From a virus, in IMG/VR virus record IMGVR_UViG_3300005264_000040, positions 62,001 to 126,000 of that record: a stretch of 64,000 bases of DNA, one strand, 5' to 3'. The notes under the pieces were generated by a model, which was given only the letters and a program-made list of their open reading frames with translations, was not told the origin of the DNA and made no database searches. A program made the translations under genes and the position numbers. Below are positions 55,586-64,000 of this stretch, one piece after another (within the stretch, counting starts at the first letter, position 1; each line of letters starts with the position of its first letter).

Positions 55586-56272
55586 TTAAATGAAATCAGG
55601 TAATTCTTCAGCTTTTACAAAATGTTTGGTAGCCATATTAACATTTAATATTTTTTGTATTTGAACATTTAAAACTGCATCTTCTTTTCCTAAAATAGAA
55701 GGTAAATCTTTTTTATCTAAAGTTGGTATAATTCGTTCCAATGCTTTAAAACGTTTCTTATTTTGATTGTCTAAGTTTTTATACAGTTTTTCTTTTGCGA
55801 ATTCCAGATATGTTGGAGGATATAAAAAACCTCTTTCTAATAAAACACCTACTACAAAATCTATTACTTTTTCTTTTTTTACTTTATTATGAATAGTAGG
55901 AAATTCTTTCTTAAAAATACTTTCTGCACAAGTAAGTTCTAAAACTTGAGGTGGTATTATAACACCTTCCTCTGGACCTATGCCATCTATAATCACACTT
56001 ACAACTTTATAATAAGCATACCAATTACCTAATATTAATTCCGGTTTTTTCAAAAAAGTTCTATAAGCGTTTATTTTTTCAAAATTTGAAGGATGTACTT
56101 TACTAGGCAATTTTGATGCAAGTATTTTTATTACTCCTATATCATCTTCTTTTGACCAAGTATATTTTGTATTTATATGAGTTCTAATTGCCTGTTGAAT
56201 ACTATTTATTACAACTGCAGGATGATATGTATTTACATCCGTTAATTTATCCAACTCAACTATTTTGCTCAT
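55586..56272 (-). CDS. Unrecognised protein upstream of portal
   Basis: 228 residues, ATG after GAGGAGATG. Helical alpha/beta, overlapping the upstream family gene by 17 nt and 13 nt before the portal. No motif recognised. Confidence 0.65.
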   Translation of the reverse strand: MSKIVELDKLTDVNTYHPAVVINSIQQAIRTHINTKYTWSKEDDIGVIKILASKLPSKVHPSNFEKINAYRTFLKKPELILGNWYAYYKVVSVIIDGIGPEEGVIIPPQVLELTCAESIFKKEFPTIHNKVKKEKVIDFVVGVLLERGFLYPPTYLEFAKEKLYKNLDNQNKKRFKALERIIPTLDKKDLPSILGKEDAVLNVQIQKILNVNMATKHFVKAEELPDFI

Positions 56273-57143
56273 TGTTTTTCATCTCCTCGTACAATTCACT
56301 TATATCTTTCTTCGTATGTTCAAACCATTGCAATTCATCTATATCTTTCGTGTCATTTATATTATAACCCATTAACTCCACCGAAACGTTTAAATTTCCG
56401 TTAAATTTAAGTAACGGAGTATTATTAATATATAATGTTCCTAGTAAATCTTTGGCCATCATTTCTTTGATTAATTCCTTATCATAACCAATCAAAACAA
56501 TTGGATCATCTTTTTCTACCTTATATTGTACATCGTTAAGTTCAAATGAATAGATTGTATCTTCGTCTATGTCTTTTGCGTATATTCGCATTATGTCTAG
56601 GACCTTGTTGTATTGCAATAATTCTTTTGGATATACAAAACTCCACAATATAGCTTTTTTTGCAAGTGTGCTTTTTACTGTACCTTTTACAAATATACTT
56701 GCAAATCTGCTTCTTATTTTTGCTTCTATCGGCATTATGTGTAGAGAATATTGTAATACTCTTCTTAAATATACACTGATGCTTCTTTTAATTATCCTGC
56801 ATTCATGTATATCGAATGGTATTTCGTTGCTTATTTTTATTTGTTTCATTATAACTAATGCGATATATTTGGATGTCTTGTAGTATTGTACAAAATCTAA
56901 ATCAATCGGTATATCTTCTTCTAGTTTTGTATATTGCATAAAAATATTCATAGGTCGTGAAATGAAAATATTTTGTTTTAAATAACCATTGTAAAAGAGC
57001 CAATCTTCACTATGATCTTTTGACATGTTTTCTATTTGTTTTTGGGTCTTTAAATTAATATGTTGAATATGGCAAAGCATTTCTTTCTTTTTGCATTGTT
57101 TTTGAATATTTATTCCATTGTAAATTAGAACTATATAATACAA
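56256..57143 (-). pseudogene. Out-of-frame C-terminal part of propeller/solenoid family member 7
   Basis: 295 residues from a TTG without ribosome binding site, overlapping the upstream gene by 89 nt in another frame. It continues the same short rungs (FMQYTKLEEDIPID, FVQYYKTSK, VLQYSLHIM, LLQYNKVLD) and ends with the family C-terminal module (DDPIVLIGYDKELI, LLGTLYINN, YNINDTKD). The upstream gene has the rungs but no such module, so the two read as one protein of about 1150 residues split by a frame change near 57060. It may still be made by frameshifting. Confidence 0.65.
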
Positions 57144-59718
57144 GTTGTTGTATCCAATATTGCCACATTTCTATGTAAATTCTTCTAATATGACTACTCC
57201 ATTGCGAAACTTTAATATCAAACCACTTTTGAATTCTCCAAAATTGTAATACATCTATTTCTATTTCTTTGGCGTAAATCGAATACTGCAGCATATTAAC
57301 ATAAAACAATAAATTGTACTTGCTTTCTTGTTGGACTTTTGTATCTATATAATATTTTAATTTTGTATATTGTAATGCGTATATATCTAAATCATAAGGT
57401 AAATTTGTATGTTGCAACATATATCCATATACCCGATATTGAATAAATTGATGTTGTATCAATAATAATTCTATAGGGTTTTGTAAAATTGTATGTTGTA
57501 GCATTTCAATATTCATTTCTTCTTTATATTTTGAATAAACAATGGCGGTTCCTGGTGTCAGAATTTCTACTGTACTGCTTTGTAATACCATTGCATCAAT
57601 CGTTATTTTTTTATGAGAACTCTGTAAAAGGTCTGATTTTACATCTGCTAAGTGCATTCCTATCTGCAATACGATATTTGCTACATTTAATTCTAATATT
57701 GTATATTGACTGATATTTATATCTAATTCTTCTTCTTTTTTTCTTTGGATTTTATTATATGCTTCTATTTGCTTTGATAACTCTGTTTCGTCCATTACAG
57801 AATTTTCTATAATCCTCTTTATAGTAATACCTCTATGGTACATTAATGATTTGAATTCTAAAAATAATTTAGTAACTGCTAAAATTTCCGTTTCAAATAT
57901 TGCCTTAGTTAATGAAAATTGAAGTGTTTTGTTATCTAAACTCTCGTACAAATTTGAATATTGTAGTATTTCTTCTGTTATTATTGCTTTTTCTTCTACA
58001 CTATGTTGGAAAACATAACATCCTATTTCAATTTTATTCTTAGCGTACTGAAGAATTTCATTTTTTATATCCTCAAAAAACACACTATATTGTAGGTTAT
58101 TCGTATTTAAAACTTTGTTTATAAAAGTATGTTGATACATTTCAGCGTATATTCTTCTTTTATCTTTTTTCCATAATATTAATCTCACTATACCAAAAAT
58201 TCTAAATAAAATTTTATACTGATATTCTTGCGCTATTACTTTAGCCTGCTTCTTACTTGTTTGTAAAATTGAATTATCTAATAGAAGGAACAAAACATTA
58301 CGTTGCAAATTATAAGTTTCAATATTTTGCGATAAAATATGATATTGTGAATTAGAACAAAAAATGCTTGTATTCCAATTTATATTTGCTATTTTATTTT
58401 GAGCATTAATAAATTGTCTAATATTATCTACTTCTAAAACATGAGCACTAATATCTTTTTTTTCGCGTAATTTGCTTATATATATTCTAGAAAACAGTTG
58501 ATTATATATTTCATTATAGCTTTTGATTTCAGAATATAATTCAAATTCAAATGAATAAGTTTGTGCATTATATATTTCAATTTCTAAAGTTTTTAAAGAA
58601 TTTGACAAATTTATAGTATATAGCCATCTAACTAAACCTCTCCCATTATAGGAATGAGCAGTTATTTCTTTTTGCTCTTTATTTTTAAACTGTAATTTTA
58701 ATGTTATCGGAGAGATTTTTTTTCTAACATGCAAAGTTTTGTTTTCTATATCTTTTTCTTGAGTTGAGAAATACGTTATTAAACTTTTTAAAGCAAAATT
58801 TATTCTATAATAGTATTCTATAAAAGTTCCAATATATTTATTTATTTCAGTTTCGCTTGTTACATGTGCAGTTATCTCATTTTGTTTATAAAAATATTGA
58901 AAAATACTTCCCCTTATATTTTGAAAGGAGTTTTGTATTAAGGTATTATATATATAAATGTTTCGTGCTTTCGTATTTATTAATAAGGAGTAATTTTGTA
59001 TTTTGTTTTCTTTATAAAGTTCATGTTTTGTATATAAATTTAAAAATAATTGCAAGTTAGAATCCGAAATCAAAGTTGTTTGTAAAAATCTGCATTTTCT
59101 TAATTTGGTATATTCAAAACTTTCAATAGTATTAATATCTAAAGCAATATTACTATTTTTCGAATACAAGGTATTAAAAATTGTGGATATTAATTGCAAA
59201 TGCAAAGGCATAACTTTCACTTTTGGAAAATCATGTCTTTTCATTTTTATATCTAAACCTTTTCTTCTACTGGAAATAATACTATTATAACTTTTAACAA
59301 ATCTTCCCCATTTCACTCCTGTAATATTTAAATCAGAAGTTATTTCTATATTTTCTTTCGACCTCAAAGCATATATACTATCAAAATGTTTTGAAATTAA
59401 AATAGTTTGTTGTTCGAACGGCCTTATATAAGAAATAATAGGTAATCCTACTACTCTAAATACATGATGAAAAAATTGATATTTCCTGTACCATTTTAAA
59501 ATATCTTCACAGTAGGGAGTATTACCATAATAGTAATAATAAAACACAAAATGAAAATAAAACACAACCCATGTATGATCATATCCTCTATATGGGTTTA
59601 TTGTGATGCACTTTTTACAGTGCTTTTTCTTTTTCTTATCTACACATTTATTGTAATCCTCTATCGTCTCACAAATAATAACATCCGTATTCGTACCAGG
59701 ACAACAACTTTTAGGCAT
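57055..59718 (-). CDS. Propeller/solenoid family protein, member 7, N-terminal part
   Basis: 887 residues, ATG after GGAGGG. Cys-rich start (CCPGTNTDVIIC, CVDKKKKKHCKKC), then several hundred residues of Tyr/Ile/Lys-rich beta sequence dominated by 14-20-residue rungs with Q-[YFWH] (LQYTKLKYYIDTK, LQYSIYAKEIEID, LQFWRIQKWFDIK). The last in-frame rung (NALPYSTY) is cut short; its continuation and the C-terminal module are in the next frame. First gene of the long baseplate/portal operon, with its own promoter. Confidence 0.72.
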   Translation of the reverse strand: MPKSCCPGTNTDVIICETIEDYNKCVDKKKKKHCKKCITINPYRGYDHTWVVFYFHFVFYYYYYGNTPYCEDILKWYRKYQFFHHVFRVVGLPIISYIRPFEQQTILISKHFDSIYALRSKENIEITSDLNITGVKWGRFVKSYNSIISSRRKGLDIKMKRHDFPKVKVMPLHLQLISTIFNTLYSKNSNIALDINTIESFEYTKLRKCRFLQTTLISDSNLQLFLNLYTKHELYKENKIQNYSLLINTKARNIYIYNTLIQNSFQNIRGSIFQYFYKQNEITAHVTSETEINKYIGTFIEYYYRINFALKSLITYFSTQEKDIENKTLHVRKKISPITLKLQFKNKEQKEITAHSYNGRGLVRWLYTINLSNSLKTLEIEIYNAQTYSFEFELYSEIKSYNEIYNQLFSRIYISKLREKKDISAHVLEVDNIRQFINAQNKIANINWNTSIFCSNSQYHILSQNIETYNLQRNVLFLLLDNSILQTSKKQAKVIAQEYQYKILFRIFGIVRLILWKKDKRRIYAEMYQHTFINKVLNTNNLQYSVFFEDIKNEILQYAKNKIEIGCYVFQHSVEEKAIITEEILQYSNLYESLDNKTLQFSLTKAIFETEILAVTKLFLEFKSLMYHRGITIKRIIENSVMDETELSKQIEAYNKIQRKKEEELDINISQYTILELNVANIVLQIGMHLADVKSDLLQSSHKKITIDAMVLQSSTVEILTPGTAIVYSKYKEEMNIEMLQHTILQNPIELLLIQHQFIQYRVYGYMLQHTNLPYDLDIYALQYTKLKYYIDTKVQQESKYNLLFYVNMLQYSIYAKEIEIDVLQFWRIQKWFDIKVSQWSSHIRRIYIEMWQYWIQQLVLYSSNLQWNKYSKTMQKERNALPYSTY

Positions 59719-59748
59719 ATTTGTTCCCTCCAGTTTAATTCTGCCTTA

Positions 59749-59777
59749 ATTATAACATAGTGTTTCTCTTAAATGCT
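59749..59777 (-). promoter_or_regulatory. Promoter for the baseplate/portal operon
   Basis: TGTTATAAT (-10 at 59749-59754) with AGCATT (59772-59777), spacer 17. Confidence 0.7.
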
Positions 59778-59878
59778 AAGATTATTTTGTCGAACTATTC
59801 GTTTTTGAAATTATAACTGATTAAAATAATCACGTAACTTAAGCATAATATGGCATACATATTTTAAGTGTGGTATCT

Positions 59879-59981
59879 CTGAAATGCACTATTTATAAGG
59901 TTTTGCTGCAATGTGCTTTCTCCGTTTTCTGGAATTTTTGGCTGAATTTCTAAAATCGTCCCATTTCGGAGTGCATTTCAG
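59879..59981. repeat. 12-nt perfect inverted repeat
   Basis: CTGAAATGCACT (59879-59890) and AGTGCATTTCAG (59970-59981) with a 79-nt loop. Confidence 0.8.
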
Positions 59982-60005
59982 CACCCAAAAAGTACCTCAA
60001 ACTCA

Positions 60006-60093
60006 CTATTCATAGGGGTGCGTTTGACGTTCAACGGTCCTATTATATATATATAATAGAGTCGTTGCCCGTCATTTGCACCCCTTTGAATAT
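60006..60093. repeat. 88-bp nested palindromic element, copy B
   Basis: Same outer flanks as copy A (228-315) in direct orientation, but the inner 44 nt match copy A better as the reverse complement (41 of 44). TA-rich centre identical in both. Confidence 0.85.
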
Positions 60094-60193
60094 GTACGCC
60101 ATATTATGCTGACATTACAAAGATATTACGAACGTAAGGGTTTTCTAAGGTATGAAAAAGAGGAGAAATACCTTAATTTTCTGAAAAAAATTA

Positions 60194-60202
60194 TGGTATA
60201 AT
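60194..60202 (+). promoter_or_regulatory. Extended -10 promoter for the gene at 60229
   Basis: TGGTATAAT within a 20-nt string identical to that before the gene at 509. No AGCA-like -35 at 16-17 nt; a small hairpin lies there instead. Confidence 0.65.
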
Positions 60203-60228
60203 AATATCGAGAAAAGGAGGGTATAAGT

Positions 60229-63200
60229 ATGGCTGATGACTATGTAAATCAAATTTTTGAAAAACGAAAGGAAAATATATTATTAGATTTGCAAAATAAT
60301 ATAAATAATGTATGTAATCAATATAGCCAAATGTTGGAAGAAACAGTCTCGGGGAATTTGAATATAATAGAGGCTATGAAGAACAACGAAGACTTACAGA
60401 CATTTTTTAGGCAAACTGCTGCTGATTTGTATCACGTAGCATATGCTGCTGCTTTCGAATCCGGAGCTATTCCTTTCGTAGATAAAGTGAATCCTGAACC
60501 TGTAGGTGGAGCTTATAAATTATGGCAAGATTTTACTGCTAATTATGAAGTATTTAAAAGTCTTTGGGATGAAGACCCTAATAATTTTATAGACCTTGTA
60601 AAAAGCACATACTTAACTCCTTTAGTTGATTTTTATAATGATTTTTCAAAAGATATAAAAACTTTATGGGATTTGACTTTATATATATTAGATTGGATAA
60701 ACAAATTAAGTGATAAAATGCAAGCAGCTAATGATTTTGACCCTAAGGAAGTTAATAAAATTTTGAATAAGCACAGAACTTTGTTTTATAATGCTGCTTA
60801 TTATATGGATTATGGCGCAATTGATTTATATTATGGATTAAGCCCAAAAACATGGGAAGACTTTTTTAGTGAATTGAGAGAATATAATAATGAATTAAAT
60901 GATTTTCTAGAGCCTTATTTTATATCAACCAAACTAACGATAGGAGTTATGAACATTCCAGGTGATTTTTGTAAAGGAGGAGCTAGTGCTTCTGATATAA
61001 TTGGACTTTTGGAAGCAAAGACATCTTCTGTCAGCAATCTGACACAATATACTGCTGATGCTACAGGATTAGCAGAAGCTAATTTTACACTGAACGATAC
61101 TTTGTTTGGATTCCAATATTTTTTGTATTCAATGATGGATATGCTTTATAAAACAATAACAAATCAACCTGGAGGAAAAGCTTTCTTTTACGAATTTGTA
61201 GAAAAATATGAAGCTAAACTTCAAAACTCATACTACGAAACTATTGCAGATGATTTTAAAAGCACTTTGGACAATCAGATAAAGATAGAAGAAACAAAAA
61301 CACTTCCAGAAGATAATGAAAAACACTATTTTGAGCCTAATGAAGTACCAACAAGTAAAGTAAAAATATTGGGATATTATGATGAATCAAATAATTTTCA
61401 AACTTATGTGCTTGAAATTATACCTGCCGGAAAAAAAGTATATTTAAAACAACAAGATTGGGATGTATTAAAAGGAAGAACCATAAGTTATGTATATTCA
61501 TCTGTAGCAGGTTTATCAAAAGTATTTGAATATTTGGATTTTATCATAAATGCAGTGGCATATGCTACTGGCGATGAACAAACAAAATTAGATGTTGCTA
61601 GTACAAATGATTTTTTAGCAAAATGGTTAGAATATTCAGAAAAAAGGAAAGAAACATTCAATCAAAAAGGATTATCTGTTTTTAATACATTTGAATACAG
61701 GTTGCAATTTATGAATGAATTAGAAACATTAAAAAAAGAATTGAACGATTCTTATTACAAAGAAAACAAATATGAAAAATTTGATTCAGTTTTGCTTTTT
61801 TACAACGATTCTGTAGCTTTTTGGGAAGAGTGGAGTGCAAGGATAGAAGACCTTAGAGTTTTTTCTATTCCTGAAATTGTTGATGCTAACTCTTTGAGTT
61901 TAGAAGAAAGAGTAAAAATTTTATATAATTTTTTATTAGAAATACCTTATGTCGGATTTGTTGTGTATGTACTTGGAGTATCCACAACTTTTTATAAGGA
62001 GATGATGAAACAATTAAGGCAGGTTTTAACTCAATTTTGTAAAGATTTATTAAACCCAAGGATGTATGCATTTTTGGTAGAAAGAGCAGTACCTATACTC
62101 ACTAATTTTAAACTAGCACTAGAAACTTTTGTTGATTTTTATGAGCAGATGATAAAACCAATAATAGATTTTTTAACTAATATGGTTAATATGAATCTTT
62201 CTACAATGGAGAAAAAATTAAGAAGTTTTATTGATAACTTTCAAAAAAATGCTTTATATAGATTCGGCCTTGGAGAATATGTAGATAAATTACAAAATGT
62301 TCTAAAACTTGCAGACTGTGTTGTTAAAAATAAAGATTCAGAATTGGAATTGTTAAAAAAAGGATATGATGCTCTTATAGGAAAAAAAGTAGAAATGGCA
62401 CCTACACCTTTTTCAAATAGAGAAGAACCGGATAAAGTTGTAACTTCTAACAATAAAGTTTTAATGAGCAAAAAAGAGATAGAAACACGAACTCATATAA
62501 AGCCTCTTTCTATCACAGAAAAAGAAATGCAATTTTTATTTGGGACAGAAACAGAAGATGATTTTTTGCGTCAAATTTCAGAAATGAAAGAAATTAACAA
62601 AAAAACCACACAGAAGCAGAAACAATATGTGCCACCTGTAACGGTTTTATCTCCTGAAGTATATTTAAATGGAGATGCTGAGGAATTGCTAAGAAAAATA
62701 GAAGAAATAGATAATAGAACCGGTAATCAAGCAAGCCTTATATTAATGCAAATTGCAGCTGAAGGTTTAGATAATATACCAGACGAACCTATTAAAGATA
62801 TACCACCTGAAGCTTCTGAAGAAGAAAAACAACAAATAGAATTAGAAAATGCTAAAAGGGAATTAAAGAAAACAATAAAGAACTCACCTGATGCTGTAGA
62901 TTTTTTTGAATTTGAAGAAGAAGATTTTGATTTAGCTGCTTATTATAAAGAACAAAAAGAAAAAACTTTAGAAGAACAAAGGCAAAAAATGAAAACAGAA
63001 ATAGAAAAAGCAACCCTTCCTACAAATAAAAACGAAGTAAAAATAACAGCCGGAACTGTTATTGCTGCTAAATTAAAGAAATCAGAATTTAAACCCAAAA
63101 CAAATGTTATCATAAATAATAACAATGTACCCAAAAATGAAAATACAGAAACAAACGCAAATGACGTGTTACCTTTGGATCCTCAAGAAGTTAATGCTAT

Positions 63201-63552
63201 GGCTGGTATCAAAGAGAAGAAACAAGCTGAAGGCTTAGAATTTACTGAAGGAACTGATGAAGAATTAACAAAGACCTCTTTAACCAATACAACATTGATT
63301 ATCAATAATGTAAGTCCATCTGGTTATCCATCGCCTTCTATTGATGGAGCTACTCACCAAATGGAAGTACATCCAGCTGTAGCCCAACTAGTTAATTCTT
63401 CTTTTAACGGATTAGAATTAACTTCAGGGGTAGCAGGACAGGTATTAAGTGAAAAAAATAAAGTAGCAGCTGAAATAGTGAAAAAGACTAAAGCAATAAA
63501 AAATAATGAAGTAATAGACGTATTGGCAGCAATGAACTATTTTACTAAGTAA
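60229..63552 (+). CDS. Giant helical virion protein; candidate tape measure
   Basis: 1107 residues, ATG after AAAGGAGGG. Almost entirely helical for the first 720 residues, with hydrophobic helices near 575-600 (EIPYVGFVVYVLGVSTTFY); a beta insert around 355-395 (SKVKILGYYDE, VLEIIPAGKKVYL). The last 350 residues are charged, low complexity and Asn-rich. It leads a + strand unit that goes on to a baseplate-J-like gene. Length and helicity would fit a tape measure, but it lies far from the sheath and tube genes, so a baseplate role is equally possible. Confidence 0.65.
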   Translation: MADDYVNQIFEKRKENILLDLQNNINNVCNQYSQMLEETVSGNLNIIEAMKNNEDLQTFFRQTAADLYHVAYAAAFESGAIPFVDKVNPEPVGGAYKLWQDFTANYEVFKSLWDEDPNNFIDLVKSTYLTPLVDFYNDFSKDIKTLWDLTLYILDWINKLSDKMQAANDFDPKEVNKILNKHRTLFYNAAYYMDYGAIDLYYGLSPKTWEDFFSELREYNNELNDFLEPYFISTKLTIGVMNIPGDFCKGGASASDIIGLLEAKTSSVSNLTQYTADATGLAEANFTLNDTLFGFQYFLYSMMDMLYKTITNQPGGKAFFYEFVEKYEAKLQNSYYETIADDFKSTLDNQIKIEETKTLPEDNEKHYFEPNEVPTSKVKILGYYDESNNFQTYVLEIIPAGKKVYLKQQDWDVLKGRTISYVYSSVAGLSKVFEYLDFIINAVAYATGDEQTKLDVASTNDFLAKWLEYSEKRKETFNQKGLSVFNTFEYRLQFMNELETLKKELNDSYYKENKYEKFDSVLLFYNDSVAFWEEWSARIEDLRVFSIPEIVDANSLSLEERVKILYNFLLEIPYVGFVVYVLGVSTTFYKEMMKQLRQVLTQFCKDLLNPRMYAFLVERAVPILTNFKLALETFVDFYEQMIKPIIDFLTNMVNMNLSTMEKKLRSFIDNFQKNALYRFGLGEYVDKLQNVLKLADCVVKNKDSELELLKKGYDALIGKKVEMAPTPFSNREEPDKVVTSNNKVLMSKKEIETRTHIKPLSITEKEMQFLFGTETEDDFLRQISEMKEINKKTTQKQKQYVPPVTVLSPEVYLNGDAEELLRKIEEIDNRTGNQASLILMQIAAEGLDNIPDEPIKDIPPEASEEEKQQIELENAKRELKKTIKNSPDAVDFFEFEEEDFDLAAYYKEQKEKTLEEQRQKMKTEIEKATLPTNKNEVKITAGTVIAAKLKKSEFKPKTNVIINNNNVPKNENTETNANDVLPLDPQEVNAMAGIKEKKQAEGLEFTEGTDEELTKTSLTNTTLIINNVSPSGYPSPSIDGATHQMEVHPAVAQLVNSSFNGLELTSGVAGQVLSEKNKVAAEIVKKTKAIKNNEVIDVLAAMNYFTK

Positions 63553-63569
63553 GAAAGGAGCGTAAAATA

Positions 63570-64000
63570 ATGTATCCTGTAGATTTTGATGTTTTTAAAA
63601 AGAATTTCTTTAATCAATTGACAATGATGTATCCTAATATCAATTGGAATGACGAAACCAGTGTTGTTAAGAATCAAATTTTAAATCCTTTACTTTCAGA
63701 ATTTGAAAAGGTTTATAAAGATTACACACAGATGTTTAATAATATAGAAAATTTGATGTATAACAATAACGATTATGCTTCAGGAGAAACTTTGGATTTC
63801 ATTGCTTCTTTATATGGATTAAAAAGAAATCCTGGTTCAAAAACCCGAGGCCTTTTAAGTGTATATATTCCTTTTGAATTTTACCCTAAAATAGAGGCAG
63901 AAGGTTCTTTGATTTTTTCTGATATTATAATTAACATTGAAGGAAAACAATATATAATTCCAAAATTACCTATGACAATATCTCATTTGAATACAGGTGT
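63570..64000 (+). CDS. Baseplate J/gp47-like protein (partial, N-terminal 143 residues)
   Basis: ATG 63570 after AAAGGAG; the frame is open to the window edge. A helical start is followed by LDFIASLYGLKRNPGSKTRG and then strands LLSVYIPFEFYPKIEAEGSLIFSD, the order expected in Mu gp47/P2 gpJ-type baseplate proteins (x-G-x-x-R-x-x-G-S-x-A-x-G, then beta with an I-x-x-G). Likely a baseplate wedge subunit. Identification rests on a short segment. Confidence 0.6.
   Translation, partial: MYPVDFDVFKKNFFNQLTMMYPNINWNDETSVVKNQILNPLLSEFEKVYKDYTQMFNNIENLMYNNNDYASGETLDFIASLYGLKRNPGSKTRGLLSVYIPFEFYPKIEAEGSLIFSDIIINIEGKQYIIPKLPMTISHLNTG

Larger units (their letters stand above)
59843..60109. repeat. Long-range 22-nt inverted repeat
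   Basis: Arms 59843-59864 and 60088-60109, 20 of 22 matching with a perfect 12-nt core. The right arm overlaps the end of the 88-bp element. Confidence 0.8.
59719..60228. other. 510-bp divergent intergenic region with nested inverted repeats
   Basis: No coding sequence seen. From outside in: a 22-nt arm at 59843-59864 pairs with 60088-60109 (20 of 22, core GCATAATATGGC perfect); CTGAAATGCACT at 59879-59890 pairs perfectly with 59970-59981; the 88-bp palindrome sits at 60006-60093. A further small hairpin (AAGGTAT / ATACCTT, about 60148-60174) precedes the + strand promoter. Such density of dyads suggests a replication origin or multi-operator region. Confidence 0.7.

Noticed and set aside
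57489-57713. Small hydrophobic + strand frames within the family genes, taken as possible membrane proteins
   Set aside because: They are reverse-strand readings of Ile/Tyr/Lys-rich coding sequence and have no supported starts.
228-60093. The two 88-bp elements as attL/attR ends of an integrated prophage
   Set aside because: No integrase is seen, flanks contain no host genes, and phage structural genes continue beyond both elements.

Overview
The window is an internal 64 kb piece of a large, AT-rich genome of a tailed bacteriophage with a contractile tail (myovirus morphology). The evidence is a tail sheath, two tail-tube paralogues, a HK97-like major capsid protein, portal, large terminase, capsid protease and a baseplate/spike set, together with a multisubunit (bacterial-type beta/beta') RNA polymerase typical of very large phages. 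Strong AGGAGG-type ribosome binding sites, TGnTATAAT promoters and low GC point to a low-GC, Firmicutes-like (possibly clostridial) host; this is inference. No tRNA, integrase, CRISPR or insertion sequence was seen.

Layout. (1) 1-167: tail end of an upstream gene and its terminator. (2) 191-508: non-coding region with an 88-bp palindromic element and a promoter. (3) 509-13430, + strand: head and tail morphogenesis (putative inner-core proteins, capsid protease, decoration protein, major capsid protein, connector proteins, sheath, two tubes). (4) 13445-18641, - strand: a membrane-anchored HD-GYP protein broken by a frameshift, two small membrane proteins (one with an A10 slippery run), the large terminase and a very basic protein. 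(5) 18680-40609, - strand: six members of a large, apparently undescribed family of propeller/solenoid proteins, interrupted by the RNA polymerase genes (beta N-terminal part; beta C-terminal part fused to beta') and an acidic-tailed protein. (6) 40728-43684, + strand: nucleotide/DNA metabolism operon (thymidylate kinase, zinc ribbon, RusA-like resolvase, unknowns). (7) 43700-59718, - strand: HU protein, a virion protein, then a long baseplate/portal operon (spike, hub, glucosaminidase, portal) that also contains a sigma-factor-like gene, headed by a further, frameshifted member of the big family. (8) 59719-60228: a 510-bp intergenic region with nested inverted repeats including a second copy of the 88-bp element. 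(9) 60229-64000, + strand: a giant helical protein and the start of a baseplate-J-like protein.

How it fits together. The capsid protease and the proteins around it share a recurring K-x-A-S/A tetrapeptide that looks like the prohead protease cleavage signal; the same tetrapeptide marks the capsid protein N-terminus and two proteins encoded far away. Transcription appears to use two promoter classes: TTGATT/TTGGAA plus TATAAT (thymidylate kinase, HU), and an extended TGnTATAAT with an AGCAWT-like -35 in front of most virion and RNA polymerase operons. The phage polymerase and sigma-like protein are candidates for reading the second class.

Four genes (RNA polymerase beta, HD-GYP, holin-like, one fibre-like protein) are interrupted by frame changes, and none of the downstream parts has a ribosome binding site. 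These are either real frameshifting/decay or sequence errors, and should be settled before interpretation.
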